NCBI RefSeq assembly: GCF_047324305.1
Contig: NZ_CP178740.1
Span: forward strand, 62,001-126,000
Length of the DNA: 64,000 nt
Direction: 5' to 3'
Source: Acerihabitans sp047324305
GTDB taxonomy: Bacteria > Pseudomonadota > Gammaproteobacteria > Enterobacterales > Enterobacteriaceae
Numbering within the stretch: position 1 is the stretch's first letter; the number at the start of each line of letters is the position of its first letter. The position numbers and the translations under genes were made by a program. A model generated the notes under the pieces. That model saw only the letters and a program-made list of their open reading frames with translations, searched no databases and was not told the DNA's origin. Below, in pieces: positions 44,300-52,328 of the stretch.

Positions 44300-45112
44300 C
44301 TAAAAAACGGGGTGCTGCCCGCCGTCCACCGAGATAAATGCCCCGACCACATAACTGGCGCGTTCGCTGGCCAGGAACAACACCACGTCGGCAACTTCCT
44401 CGGGACGGCCGAAACGGCGCAGCGGCAGTCCGCCGCTGAGCCGGCTTAGCGCCTCTCCGGACGTTATCCCCAAGCGCCGGGCTTCATGATCGACGGTCTG
44501 ATCAATGCGATCGGTTAAGGTATAGCCCGGATTGACGGCATTAAGCCGGATGCCGTAACGCGCGTAATACTGTCCGAGTCCCAGGGTGGACAACAGCAGC
44601 GCCGCATTGGCCGCCCCGCCCGCCACATGCGACGGATGCGGCACCCGCGCGCCGGTGCCGATAATATTGACCACGGCGCCTACCTGGCGCGCCGGCGCGC
44701 CGGCGCCCGCGGCCTGCGCCACCCAGCGTTTGAGTACCGCGTCCTGGGCGTGGATATAGGTATAATATTTGGCGTCCATGGCGGCATGCCAGGCGGCGCT
44801 GTCGAGGGATTCCGGCGGGTTGCGGCGCGCGGCGCCCGCGCTGTTCACCAGGATATCAATCGGCCCCAACTGCCGGGCCAGCTGTTCGACGGCGGCCTCC
44901 GCCTCATCGCTGTGGCTAAGATCGGCACGCGCCACGGCAATCTCCGGCCCGTCATCCGCCAGCGCCAGCCGCGCCTGCGCCAGATTGCGCGTATCCCGCG
45001 ATACGATGCCCACCCGCGCGCCCTCGCGCAAAAAAGCCCGGGCGACGGCCAGGCCGATGCCTTTGCTGCCGCCGGTGACCAGCACCACTTTCCCCGCTAA
45101 TCCGAGTTCCAT
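44300..45112 (-). CDS. Atypical SDR lacking the catalytic Tyr/Lys
   Basis: Short-chain dehydrogenase fold, 270 residues. The cofactor motif VTGGSKGIGLAVA, NSAGAAR, NPGYTLTDRI and the C-terminal ERASYVVGAFISVDGG are standard. The active-site block is HVAGGAANAALL, where the usual YxxxK is replaced (Gly for Tyr, Asn for Lys), and the usual Ser is replaced as well (NIIGTGARV). It is therefore probably not a classical reductase; it may use another chemistry. Last gene of the minus-strand operon that starts with the binding protein at 52029; 11 bp after the flavin monooxygenase gene. Confidence 0.85.
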   Translation of the reverse strand: MELGLAGKVVLVTGGSKGIGLAVARAFLREGARVGIVSRDTRNLAQARLALADDGPEIAVARADLSHSDEAEAAVEQLARQLGPIDILVNSAGAARRNPPESLDSAAWHAAMDAKYYTYIHAQDAVLKRWVAQAAGAGAPARQVGAVVNIIGTGARVPHPSHVAGGAANAALLLSTLGLGQYYARYGIRLNAVNPGYTLTDRIDQTVDHEARRLGITSGEALSRLSGGLPLRRFGRPEEVADVVLFLASERASYVVGAFISVDGGQHPVF

Positions 45113-45123
45113 AACCCCGCTCC

Positions 45124-46356
45124 TTAAATTTTTGTATTGATCGGCGGCAGTATGCCGTTTAAATAAAAATCCCCCACCGCCCGCGCCTTATACGCCACGG
45201 GATCGTGGGTGGTATGGGTACGCGCGTTGCGCCAGTGTCGGTCAAGGTTAAGCGCCGTCGAGGTCGCCGAGGCGCCGCCAAGACGGTAGATCATTTCGCT
45301 CACCCTGACGGCGGCCTCGGAAGTGGCGTATTTCGCCTCCGCCACCGCAATCGACGCCTCCCCCAGCAGGCGATCGCTCGCCTCGCTGCCGGCCCATTGT
45401 GCCGCCAGGGCGTGGTCCAGCGCTTGCGCCCCGCGCTCAAGCAGGGTTTCCGCACCGTGCGCGATAATGGCCATTTCACCGACGGTATGCAGCACATACG
45501 GATCGGCGGTGGCGCCGCTGACGCCGCTTTCGCGTAGCGCGCGCGCCTGGTTACGCCCGTAAGCGCAGGCGTCCTCCAGGGCCGCCCGGGCGATGCCGGC
45601 GTCGATGGCGGCATGGATCAGCTGCGCGAACCCGCCTTCATGGGTGCGGCGCTGGCCATAGGCGGGAATGCGTAAGATCTCCCCCTCGGCGATAAGCACA
45701 TTGTCAAACACCGTGGTGCCGCTGGCGGTGGTGCGCTGTCCCATGCCGTCCCAGTCGTCGCTGACGGTCACGCCGGGGCGATCCACCGGGACGAACACCG
45801 CCGCCCGGCCCCCCTCCTCATGCACCGCCGTGACCAGAATAAGGCTGGAGAACAGACTGCCGGTGCTGTAATACTTGCGCCCGTGCAGGCGCCACTCCCC
45901 ATTTTTCCGCGTCAGCCGGGTGGCCACGTCGCCGATAAAGGCGCCGTCACGTTCGGCGGCGGCGTTGCCCATCATTGCCCCCCGCAGCACCCGATCGAAG
46001 TAGTGCCGCTGCTGCGCGGCGCTGCCATATAACCGCAGTTTTTCCAGATTGGCGAATTGCGGCGCGATCGCCTGGGCGATATTGGGATCGCCCGCCGCCA
46101 GCAGGCATATCACGCGGGAAAATGTCGTCAAGTCAGCTTCCAGGCCGCCGTATTCCCGCGGTACCCGCATCGACAGCAGCCCGCTTTGCCGCAGCGCGCG
46201 GATTTCCTCGTGGGGCAAGGCCCGCTGGCTATCGCGCCGCGCCGCGCCGGCGGCGAAACGCAGCCTGAATTGCTCCGCCGCCGCGATAAGCCCGGACGTA
46301 TCGTCTTCTCGCCCGCCTGGGCGCAAGGCGTGTTGCTGGTCATGGTCTGTCGGCAT
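45124..46356 (-). CDS. Acyl-CoA-dehydrogenase-fold flavin monooxygenase (DszC/SfnB family)
   Basis: A 410-residue protein with the acyl-CoA dehydrogenase fold (N-terminal helical, central beta and C-terminal helical domains). It carries the signature of sulfur-scavenging oxygenases, RHWRNARTHTTHDP near the C-terminus; related DszC uses a His in this region to handle the flavin C4a-hydroperoxide. Other marks are YYSTGSLFS and DDWDGMGQRTTASGTT. Such enzymes take FMNH2 from a reductase (here SsuE). The substrate is unknown. Start ATG preceded by AAGGAACAGGT. Gap to the upstream LLM gene: 9 bp. Confidence 0.88.
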   Translation of the reverse strand: MPTDHDQQHALRPGGREDDTSGLIAAAEQFRLRFAAGAARRDSQRALPHEEIRALRQSGLLSMRVPREYGGLEADLTTFSRVICLLAAGDPNIAQAIAPQFANLEKLRLYGSAAQQRHYFDRVLRGAMMGNAAAERDGAFIGDVATRLTRKNGEWRLHGRKYYSTGSLFSSLILVTAVHEEGGRAAVFVPVDRPGVTVSDDWDGMGQRTTASGTTVFDNVLIAEGEILRIPAYGQRRTHEGGFAQLIHAAIDAGIARAALEDACAYGRNQARALRESGVSGATADPYVLHTVGEMAIIAHGAETLLERGAQALDHALAAQWAGSEASDRLLGEASIAVAEAKYATSEAAVRVSEMIYRLGGASATSTALNLDRHWRNARTHTTHDPVAYKARAVGDFYLNGILPPINTKI

Positions 46357-46365
46357 ACCTGTTCC

Positions 46366-47718
46366 TTAATAATGATCGCGCGCCGCATAGCGGCTGGCCG
46401 GGCGCGCCAGACCCATAATCTCCCGGGTGGTCGCGCCCTGATAGCGCCGGCGATATACCCCGCGCCGCTGCAGCTCGGGCACCACCAGGTCGACAAAATC
46501 CGCCAGGCCTCCGGGCAGCCAGCCCGGCATGATATTAAACCCGTCCGCGCCGCCCTCCTGGAACCAGGCGGTCATCATATCGGCGATATCCGCCGCGGTG
46601 CCGGTAAGCACCGGATGGCCCCGGGCGATGGCCACCTGCAAATATAAATCACGGATGGTGAGGTTATCGCGCCGGGCGATATGCCGGAGCAGCGCGATCC
46701 TGCTGTTGGCGCCCTCCCCGCCGGCCGCCGGCAGGTCGGGCAACGGCCCGTCCAGGGGATAACCGGACAGGTCGATGCCGCCCAGATGGTGCTCAAGCTG
46801 CGCCAAGCCAACCTCGGGGTGGATAAGCGATTGCAGATAATCGAATTTTTCCTGCGCCTCGCCCCGGGTGCGGCCCACCACCGGAAACAATCCCGGCAAA
46901 ATACGCAGCGCGCGCGCCGATCGCCCCGCCGCCCGCGCCTGGCTCTTTAACTGGCCATAAAACGATTGCGCGTCCGCCAGGGTGGTCTGCGCGGTATAGA
47001 TAACCTCGCCCACACTGGCGCCGAGCGCCATGCCGGCCACCGATGAACCGGCCTGCACCAGCAGGGGGTGGCCCTGCGGCGGCCGGGCGATGTTCAGGGG
47101 ACCGCGCACGCTGAAAAATTCGCCCCGGTGGTCCAGGGCATGCAGTCCTTCCGGCCGGAAATAGACGCCCGCGTCCCGCTCGGCCACGATGGCATCATCA
47201 TCCCAGCTGTCCCACAGGCCGCGCACCACGTCGACAAACTCCCCGGCGCGGCGGTAGCGCTCCCCGGCGGGCGGGATGGACCCGGCGCCGAAATTTTCCG
47301 CCTCCGCATCGCTTGAGGAGGTGACGATATTCCATCCCGCCCGGCCGCCGCTCAGGAAATCGAGCGAGGCGAATTTGCGGGCGATATGGAAAGGCTCGTT
47401 AAAGGTGGTCGACGCCGTGGCGATAAGCCCGATATGCCGTGACGTCTGGCTCAGGGCCGACAGCAGCGTTATGGGTTCAAAATGCGCCTTTGGCCCCCGC
47501 CCAAGGCGTTCGGCCGAACGGTCGCGGATGGCCAGGCCGTCAGCGAGGAAGAACAGGTCGAACAGACCGCGTTCGGCGATCTCCGCCACCTGCCGGTAGT
47601 GGGCGAAATCCATTGGCCCCAGGGGATTAACCTGTTGGTGGCGCCAGCTGGCCAGATGCCGGCCGGTCATCTCGACAAACACGCCGAGGTTCATTTCATG
47701 CCGCGCCGCGCCGCTCAT
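46366..47718 (-). CDS. LLM-class flavin monooxygenase (NtaA/SnaA/DszA family)
   Basis: FMNH2-dependent TIM-barrel monooxygenase of the bacterial-luciferase superfamily, 450 residues. It has LFDLFFLADGLA, FEPITLLSALSQ, TASTTFNEPFHIARKFASLD, SGGRAGWNIVTSS, GHPLLVQAGSS and the DszA-type ending GATTREIMGLARPASRYA. Members cleave C-S or C-N bonds (DszA: sulfone; NtaA: nitrilotriacetate). Its ATG overlaps the stop of the upstream paralogue by 4 nt. A later in-frame ATG (MNLGVF) at 47694 is an alternative start. Confidence 0.9.
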   Translation of the reverse strand: MSGAARHEMNLGVFVEMTGRHLASWRHQQVNPLGPMDFAHYRQVAEIAERGLFDLFFLADGLAIRDRSAERLGRGPKAHFEPITLLSALSQTSRHIGLIATASTTFNEPFHIARKFASLDFLSGGRAGWNIVTSSSDAEAENFGAGSIPPAGERYRRAGEFVDVVRGLWDSWDDDAIVAERDAGVYFRPEGLHALDHRGEFFSVRGPLNIARPPQGHPLLVQAGSSVAGMALGASVGEVIYTAQTTLADAQSFYGQLKSQARAAGRSARALRILPGLFPVVGRTRGEAQEKFDYLQSLIHPEVGLAQLEHHLGGIDLSGYPLDGPLPDLPAAGGEGANSRIALLRHIARRDNLTIRDLYLQVAIARGHPVLTGTAADIADMMTAWFQEGGADGFNIMPGWLPGGLADFVDLVVPELQRRGVYRRRYQGATTREIMGLARPASRYAARDHY

Positions 47719-49070
47719 GCTGGCGCTCCCGTCGCCCGGCCGGCATAACGGTTGGCCGGCCGCGCCAGCCCCAGATGGTCGCGCAGGGTAGCGCCGGTAT
47801 ACTCGTGGCGAAACAAGCCGCGCCGGCGCAGTTCCGGCACCACCTGGTCGATAAATTCCAGCAGGCCGCCGGGCAGCCAGGGCGCCATGATATTAAAGCC
47901 GTCCGCCCCGCCGCCGGTAAACCGTTCCTCCAACTGGTCGGCAATTTGCGCCGCCGTGCCGAAAATCGCCCAATGGCCGCGCGTGCCGGTGACATGCCAG
48001 TAGAGCTGGCGGATGGTCAGATTTTCACGCCGGGCGAACGCCGCCAGCAGCCCCTGCCGGCTCTGGTTTCCCTGCGTCGGCGGCAGTTCCGGCAGCGGCC
48101 CGTCGATGGGGTAGGACGACAGATCAACGCCGCCCAGGTGGCGGGCCAGGACCGGCCAGCCGATTTCCGGGTCGACCCATGACTGCAATTGCTCGAATTT
48201 TTCCCGGGCATGAGACTCGGACTCGCCGATAATAGGGAATACGCCCGGCATGATTTGCAACTGATCGGGATGGCGCCCGTAAGCCGCCATCTTCTGTTTA
48301 ACGCTGCGGTAAAACGTCCGCGCATCCTCAAGCGTTCGCTGGGCGGTAAAAATCACCTCGGCCCGGCGCGCGGCCAGGTCCTGCCCGTCGTGCGACGACC
48401 CCGCCTGCACCAGCACCGGCTGCCCCTGGACCGGGCGCGAGATATTCAGCGGGCCCCGCACCTTAAAAAACCGCCCCTGGTGATCCAGCACATGCAGTTT
48501 GCGCGGGTCGAAAAAATGCCCCGTCGCTTTATCATTGAGCAGCGCGTCGTCTTCCCAGCTGTCCCATAATCCCTGCACCACGTCCACGAACTCCTGGGCG
48601 CGCTGGTAGCGCAGGCCGTGCTCCATAACCTCGTCACGATTAAAATTCAGCGCCTCGCCCAGCGTCCAGGAGGTCACCACGTTCCAGCCCGCCCGTCCCC
48701 CGCTGATATGATCGAGCGAAGCGAACTTGCGCGCGACATTGAACGGCTCGTTATAGCTGGTGGAGGCGGTGGCCACCAGCCCGATTTTTTCGGTTACCAT
48801 CGCCAGGGCGGACAGCAGGGTGAGCGGTTCATAGTTCACCGTGCGCGTCGTTCGGCCGATATATTCGTCCTCCTCGTACTGGAAAGTCATCTGATCGCCT
48901 AAGAAAATCATATCAAACTTGGCCGCTTCGGCCCGGCGGGCCAGCAGTTTGAAATGCTCCAGGTTCATGCCGGCGTTAACCGGGGCGTCGGGATGCCGCC
49001 AGGCGCCGATGTGATGGCCGACATCCTGTAAAAACGCGCCCAGGCGCAGCTGTTTTTTCTGTTGTGTCAA
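47715..49070 (-). CDS. LLM-class flavin monooxygenase (NtaA/SnaA/DszA family), second copy
   Basis: Paralogue of the gene that follows it in the operon, 451 residues. It has KFDMIFLGDQMTF, VNYEPLTLLSALA, STSYNEPFNVARKFASLD, SGGRAGWNVVTSW, GQPVLVQAGSS and DHLGLARPANRYA. The start codon is TTG (at 49070) with GGAG 8 nt upstream; no nearby ATG keeps the conserved LRLGAFLQDVGHH start. Tandem LLM enzymes may act on different steps or on different substrates. 42 bp separate it from the upstream DszC-like gene. Confidence 0.9.
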   Translation of the reverse strand: MTQQKKQLRLGAFLQDVGHHIGAWRHPDAPVNAGMNLEHFKLLARRAEAAKFDMIFLGDQMTFQYEEDEYIGRTTRTVNYEPLTLLSALAMVTEKIGLVATASTSYNEPFNVARKFASLDHISGGRAGWNVVTSWTLGEALNFNRDEVMEHGLRYQRAQEFVDVVQGLWDSWEDDALLNDKATGHFFDPRKLHVLDHQGRFFKVRGPLNISRPVQGQPVLVQAGSSHDGQDLAARRAEVIFTAQRTLEDARTFYRSVKQKMAAYGRHPDQLQIMPGVFPIIGESESHAREKFEQLQSWVDPEIGWPVLARHLGGVDLSSYPIDGPLPELPPTQGNQSRQGLLAAFARRENLTIRQLYWHVTGTRGHWAIFGTAAQIADQLEERFTGGGADGFNIMAPWLPGGLLEFIDQVVPELRRRGLFRHEYTGATLRDHLGLARPANRYAGRATGAPA

Positions 49071-49112
49071 GGTTAGCGCTCCGCTTGTTTACCCTGCTTC
49101 CACCCGCCCCCA

Positions 49113-50375
49113 TCAGTCATACATGGTGATGGGGGGCGGCGTCTGGTTAAGGTAATAATTGCCGACCACGCGATAGCGGTGATTGATCGGGTCGTGGGTG
49201 GTATGGGTGCGTGCGTTGCGCCAGTGGCGGTCAAAGTTGTTCTCACGCAGCGTCGCGGAAGAGCCGCCGACCTCGTAAATCAGCTCCGCCGCCCTGAGGG
49301 CGGCGCCGTTGCAGACGATTTTCGCCTCGGCCGTGGCGATGGAGCCGTCTATCAGCTTCTGCTCCAGTTCATCCCCGGTCTCGCCGCCGTGCCAGGCAGA
49401 CGCCGCGGTGTCCACCAGCGCGGCGGCGCGCAGCAGGGCCGCCTCGGCGCCATGCGCGTGGGCGATGATATTGCCGATGGTATGCTGGACAAACCAATCG
49501 TCGACGGAGCGCTGTACCCCGGAATCGGCGCGCGGCCGCGCGCCGCGATGCGCCCAGGCCACGGCGTCGTCCAGAACCGCCAGAGCGATGCCCACCTCAA
49601 TGGTGGAATGCAGCATTTGCGTGGCCGCCGGCTGGTAGTTGCGCTTTTTGCCCTCGTCGCTGGTGTAGAACATCACCTCCTCGTCCGCCACCGCGACATC
49701 CAGGAATTCGGTGGTGCCGCTGGCGGTTAACCGTTGCCCCATGCCGTCCCAATCGTCGTGCTGCACAATGCCCGGCCGGGCGCGGGGCACAAACGCCGAA
49801 ACTGTGTCGCCGCGATCATCCTTAGCGGTAACCCGCAGTCGATCCGCCATCAGGCCCCCGGTGCTGTAGAATTTTTTACCGCGCAAACGCAGCCCCTGCG
49901 GCGTTTGCACCAGCCGGGTGGTCATCTCCGCCACGAACTGCCCGCCGCGTTCGCCGGTCGCGCCGCTGATTAAATCGCCGTGCAGCAACCCGTGGAAATA
50001 ACGCGCCTGCTGGGCGGCGGTGCCCGTCAGGCGAATACGCTCCACCGAGGTGAAATGCGGGATCAGCACCTGGGCCACGTTGGGATCGCCCTTCGCCAGC
50101 AGGATGACGATGCGCGCCAGTTCCGCATAAGACAGTTCGGGCCCGCCATAGGCCCCGGGCACCCGCGCCGCGCCGATACCCGCCCGCAGCACCCAGTCCA
50201 GTTCCGCATGGGGCAGAATACGTTCCTTGTCCCGTCTCGAGGCGTCGGCCGCCAGCCTGGCGCCGAGTTCCGCCGCCCGGGTTATCACATCGCCGGCGCG
50301 GGTATCAATCCCGGCGACCGCTTCGGCAAATCGGCCGGCCGGCCCGGCGTCGATGGTGGAAGAAGATAAAGACAT
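49113..50375 (-). CDS. Acyl-CoA-dehydrogenase-fold flavin monooxygenase (DszC/SfnB family), second copy
   Basis: A 420-residue member of the same family as the gene at 45.1 kb. It shares RHWRNARTHTTHDP, KFYSTGGLMADRLRV and DDWDGMGQRLTASGTTEF. The N-terminal 25 residues are variable. Located directly after the binding protein gene (49-bp gap), second in the minus-strand operon. It should use reduced FMN; the substrate is unknown. Confidence 0.88.
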   Translation of the reverse strand: MSLSSSTIDAGPAGRFAEAVAGIDTRAGDVITRAAELGARLAADASRRDKERILPHAELDWVLRAGIGAARVPGAYGGPELSYAELARIVILLAKGDPNVAQVLIPHFTSVERIRLTGTAAQQARYFHGLLHGDLISGATGERGGQFVAEMTTRLVQTPQGLRLRGKKFYSTGGLMADRLRVTAKDDRGDTVSAFVPRARPGIVQHDDWDGMGQRLTASGTTEFLDVAVADEEVMFYTSDEGKKRNYQPAATQMLHSTIEVGIALAVLDDAVAWAHRGARPRADSGVQRSVDDWFVQHTIGNIIAHAHGAEAALLRAAALVDTAASAWHGGETGDELEQKLIDGSIATAEAKIVCNGAALRAAELIYEVGGSSATLRENNFDRHWRNARTHTTHDPINHRYRVVGNYYLNQTPPPITMYD

Positions 50376-50424
50376 AAAGACCCTCGCTTGGGACCGTTAA
50401 GTGGTGGCATCAACGCCGTCGCCA

Positions 50425-52029
50425 TCAGGGCTGTTCGGCGATCCAGGCGTCGCGAAAACCGGAGTGCGCGCCCGCCGGGGAAAAATCCAGTCCGTGCAAT
50501 TTACGGTTGTATACCGTGAAAAAAGGCGCTTCCATTACCGGAAGCAACGGTAAATCAGTCAGGGTTTGCCGTTGAAACTGACCAATAATGGCGATGCGCC
50601 GTTGTGGATCGACCTCATTTTGATAGGCGGCTATCAGCCGGTCCGTTTCCGGGCTGGAGTACGCGAACGCATTGGCGTAGGGCACCCCCGGGGATTGTGC
50701 TTTGGAGTCAAACACCCGCGTCAACCCCATTTGCGGGTCGAGCATCACGCCGAAGCCCTGGAAAATAATATCGAAGTCATAGTCCGAATAGACTTTTTTC
50801 AGGAACGTGGCGTTATCCAGCGGTGAGAACGCGATATCGATACCGATCTTGCTGAATTCCTGGCGCAAAAACTCTCCCGCCAGCAGGAACTGGCCGGAGC
50901 TGGGATCGGTATACAGACGCAGGGTGAAACGCTTGCCGCCGGCTTTCACCGGATAACCCGCCTCGTCCAGTAATTTACCCGCTTTCGCCACGTCGTAATC
51001 ATAACGGGGAATATCGTCCGTATAGAACCGGGTCAGGGATGCGGGCACCACGCTGTATTCCGGCTTGCTTTGCCCATACCAGACGGTATCGATTAACCGC
51101 TGGCGATCGATGATATGGGCGATAGCCTGCCGCACTTTCACATTGGATAAAACAGCCGATCGCAGGTTAAAGCCTATAAAATAGGTCTGCGCGGCATAGG
51201 CATAGCCGCGGGATTCAAATTTGAGCTCGGGATTTTTTTTCAGGCGCGCTATATCGGAAAAGGGTACGCCGGCATAGGGAATATAGGATACTTCCCCCGA
51301 TTCCAGCGCGCCGCTGCGGGCGGCCGCGTCCGGGATAAACCGGTAAATGACCCGATCCAGATAAGGTTTGCCCTTATCCCAATAATCGGGATTTTTCTCC
51401 AATACCACATATTGCCCCCGTTTCCATTCTTTAAAGCGAAAAGGACCGGTGCCGATGGGCCGCGCATTTTCAGGGTTCTTGCGAATATCGCTGCCGTCGA
51501 AAATATGTTTCGGCACCACTTGCGATTCCGCGCCGTCCAGCGCGCTTAATATTACCTGCGAGGGTGAGCTGAGGCGGAATATGGCCGTATAGTTGTCCGG
51601 GGTCTCCACATCTTTTAATGCCGAGAAGGTCGATCGCCCGCGCGAATGCACTTTTTTCCAGACTTCCAGCGCCGAGTATTTTACATCCGCCGCGGTAAAG
51701 GGCTGCCCGTCGTGCCATTTAACGCCCTGGCGCAGGTGAAAAGTGATGCTCAATCCGTCCGGCGCCACTTCCCAGGAAGTCGCCAGGCGGGGCTGGGGCT
51801 GAAACCTATCGTCGTAATACACCAGGCCGTCAAATATATTGGCTGAAATCACGCGATTGGCATATTGGTTGTTATAGGTCGCCGTCAGCGTGACCGGCTC
51901 GGGATAAATAGCGGCAATCAGGGTTCCTCCCCTGACGGGCGCCGGTTCCACCGCCCCGGCCGCGCCCAGAAAACTGGATGCCAGCAGGAGCGCTCCCACG
52001 GATAAGGCGGACAGGCATGATCTTAACAT
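50425..52029 (-). CDS. Family-5 ABC transporter substrate-binding protein (copy 1)
   Basis: Periplasmic solute receptor of the Opp/Dpp/nickel class, 534 residues. Signal peptide MLRSCLSALSVGALLLASSF to about AGA, then RGGTLIAAIYPEPVTL, SWEVAPDGLSITFHLRQGVK, KWHDGQPFTAADVKYS and NPDYWDKGKPYLDRVIY. First gene of the six-gene operon SBP, DszC-like, LLM, LLM, DszC-like, SDR. It should feed the permeases encoded at 40.8 kb, which lack a local receptor. A 125-bp piece is almost identical to the divergent copy 2 gene. Confidence 0.92.
   Translation of the reverse strand: MLRSCLSALSVGALLLASSFLGAAGAVEPAPVRGGTLIAAIYPEPVTLTATYNNQYANRVISANIFDGLVYYDDRFQPQPRLATSWEVAPDGLSITFHLRQGVKWHDGQPFTAADVKYSALEVWKKVHSRGRSTFSALKDVETPDNYTAIFRLSSPSQVILSALDGAESQVVPKHIFDGSDIRKNPENARPIGTGPFRFKEWKRGQYVVLEKNPDYWDKGKPYLDRVIYRFIPDAAARSGALESGEVSYIPYAGVPFSDIARLKKNPELKFESRGYAYAAQTYFIGFNLRSAVLSNVKVRQAIAHIIDRQRLIDTVWYGQSKPEYSVVPASLTRFYTDDIPRYDYDVAKAGKLLDEAGYPVKAGGKRFTLRLYTDPSSGQFLLAGEFLRQEFSKIGIDIAFSPLDNATFLKKVYSDYDFDIIFQGFGVMLDPQMGLTRVFDSKAQSPGVPYANAFAYSSPETDRLIAAYQNEVDPQRRIAIIGQFQRQTLTDLPLLPVMEAPFFTVYNRKLHGLDFSPAGAHSGFRDAWIAEQP
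51664..51788 (-). repeat. 125-bp near-identical tract shared by the two binding-protein genes (copy 1)
   Basis: Reverse complement of 52561-52685 with a single mismatch (124 of 125). The flanking parts of the two genes are clearly diverged, so identity stops abruptly at both ends. The tract encodes the conserved SWEVAPDGLSITFHLRQGVK region and the residues after it. Confidence 0.85.
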
Positions 52030-52328
52030 CTGTTTAAACCTTTTATTATAAATAATGGTTCCGGATCTGTGCAGGCGATGTTTTTCAACAGCGGAGAAAG
52101 TCTATCCCGGCGAAGATAACTTAATTAAATATCAATAATTGCTGTTTATAGACAACTTTGTGCTATCGAATTTATTACTGAGCTGGTTCTAAGTTAATTC
52201 AAAAAAAGCATTGGCTAAAAGCAGCCTTAATTTATATTTTAGGGTGTTTCCAAATTGTTAATGAAAGAAAGTTTTTTTATTACCACACGCCGGACCAGAT
52301 AATTACCGAGGATGTAAGGTCATCATTT
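52030..52328. promoter_or_regulatory. Divergent promoter region of the two binding-protein operons
   Basis: About 300 bp, markedly AT-rich compared with its surroundings. It must hold the promoters for both operons. TATAAT on the minus strand at 52050-52045 is too close to the copy 1 start to be convincing alone. CysB/Cbl-type sites are too degenerate to call by eye. Confidence 0.5.
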
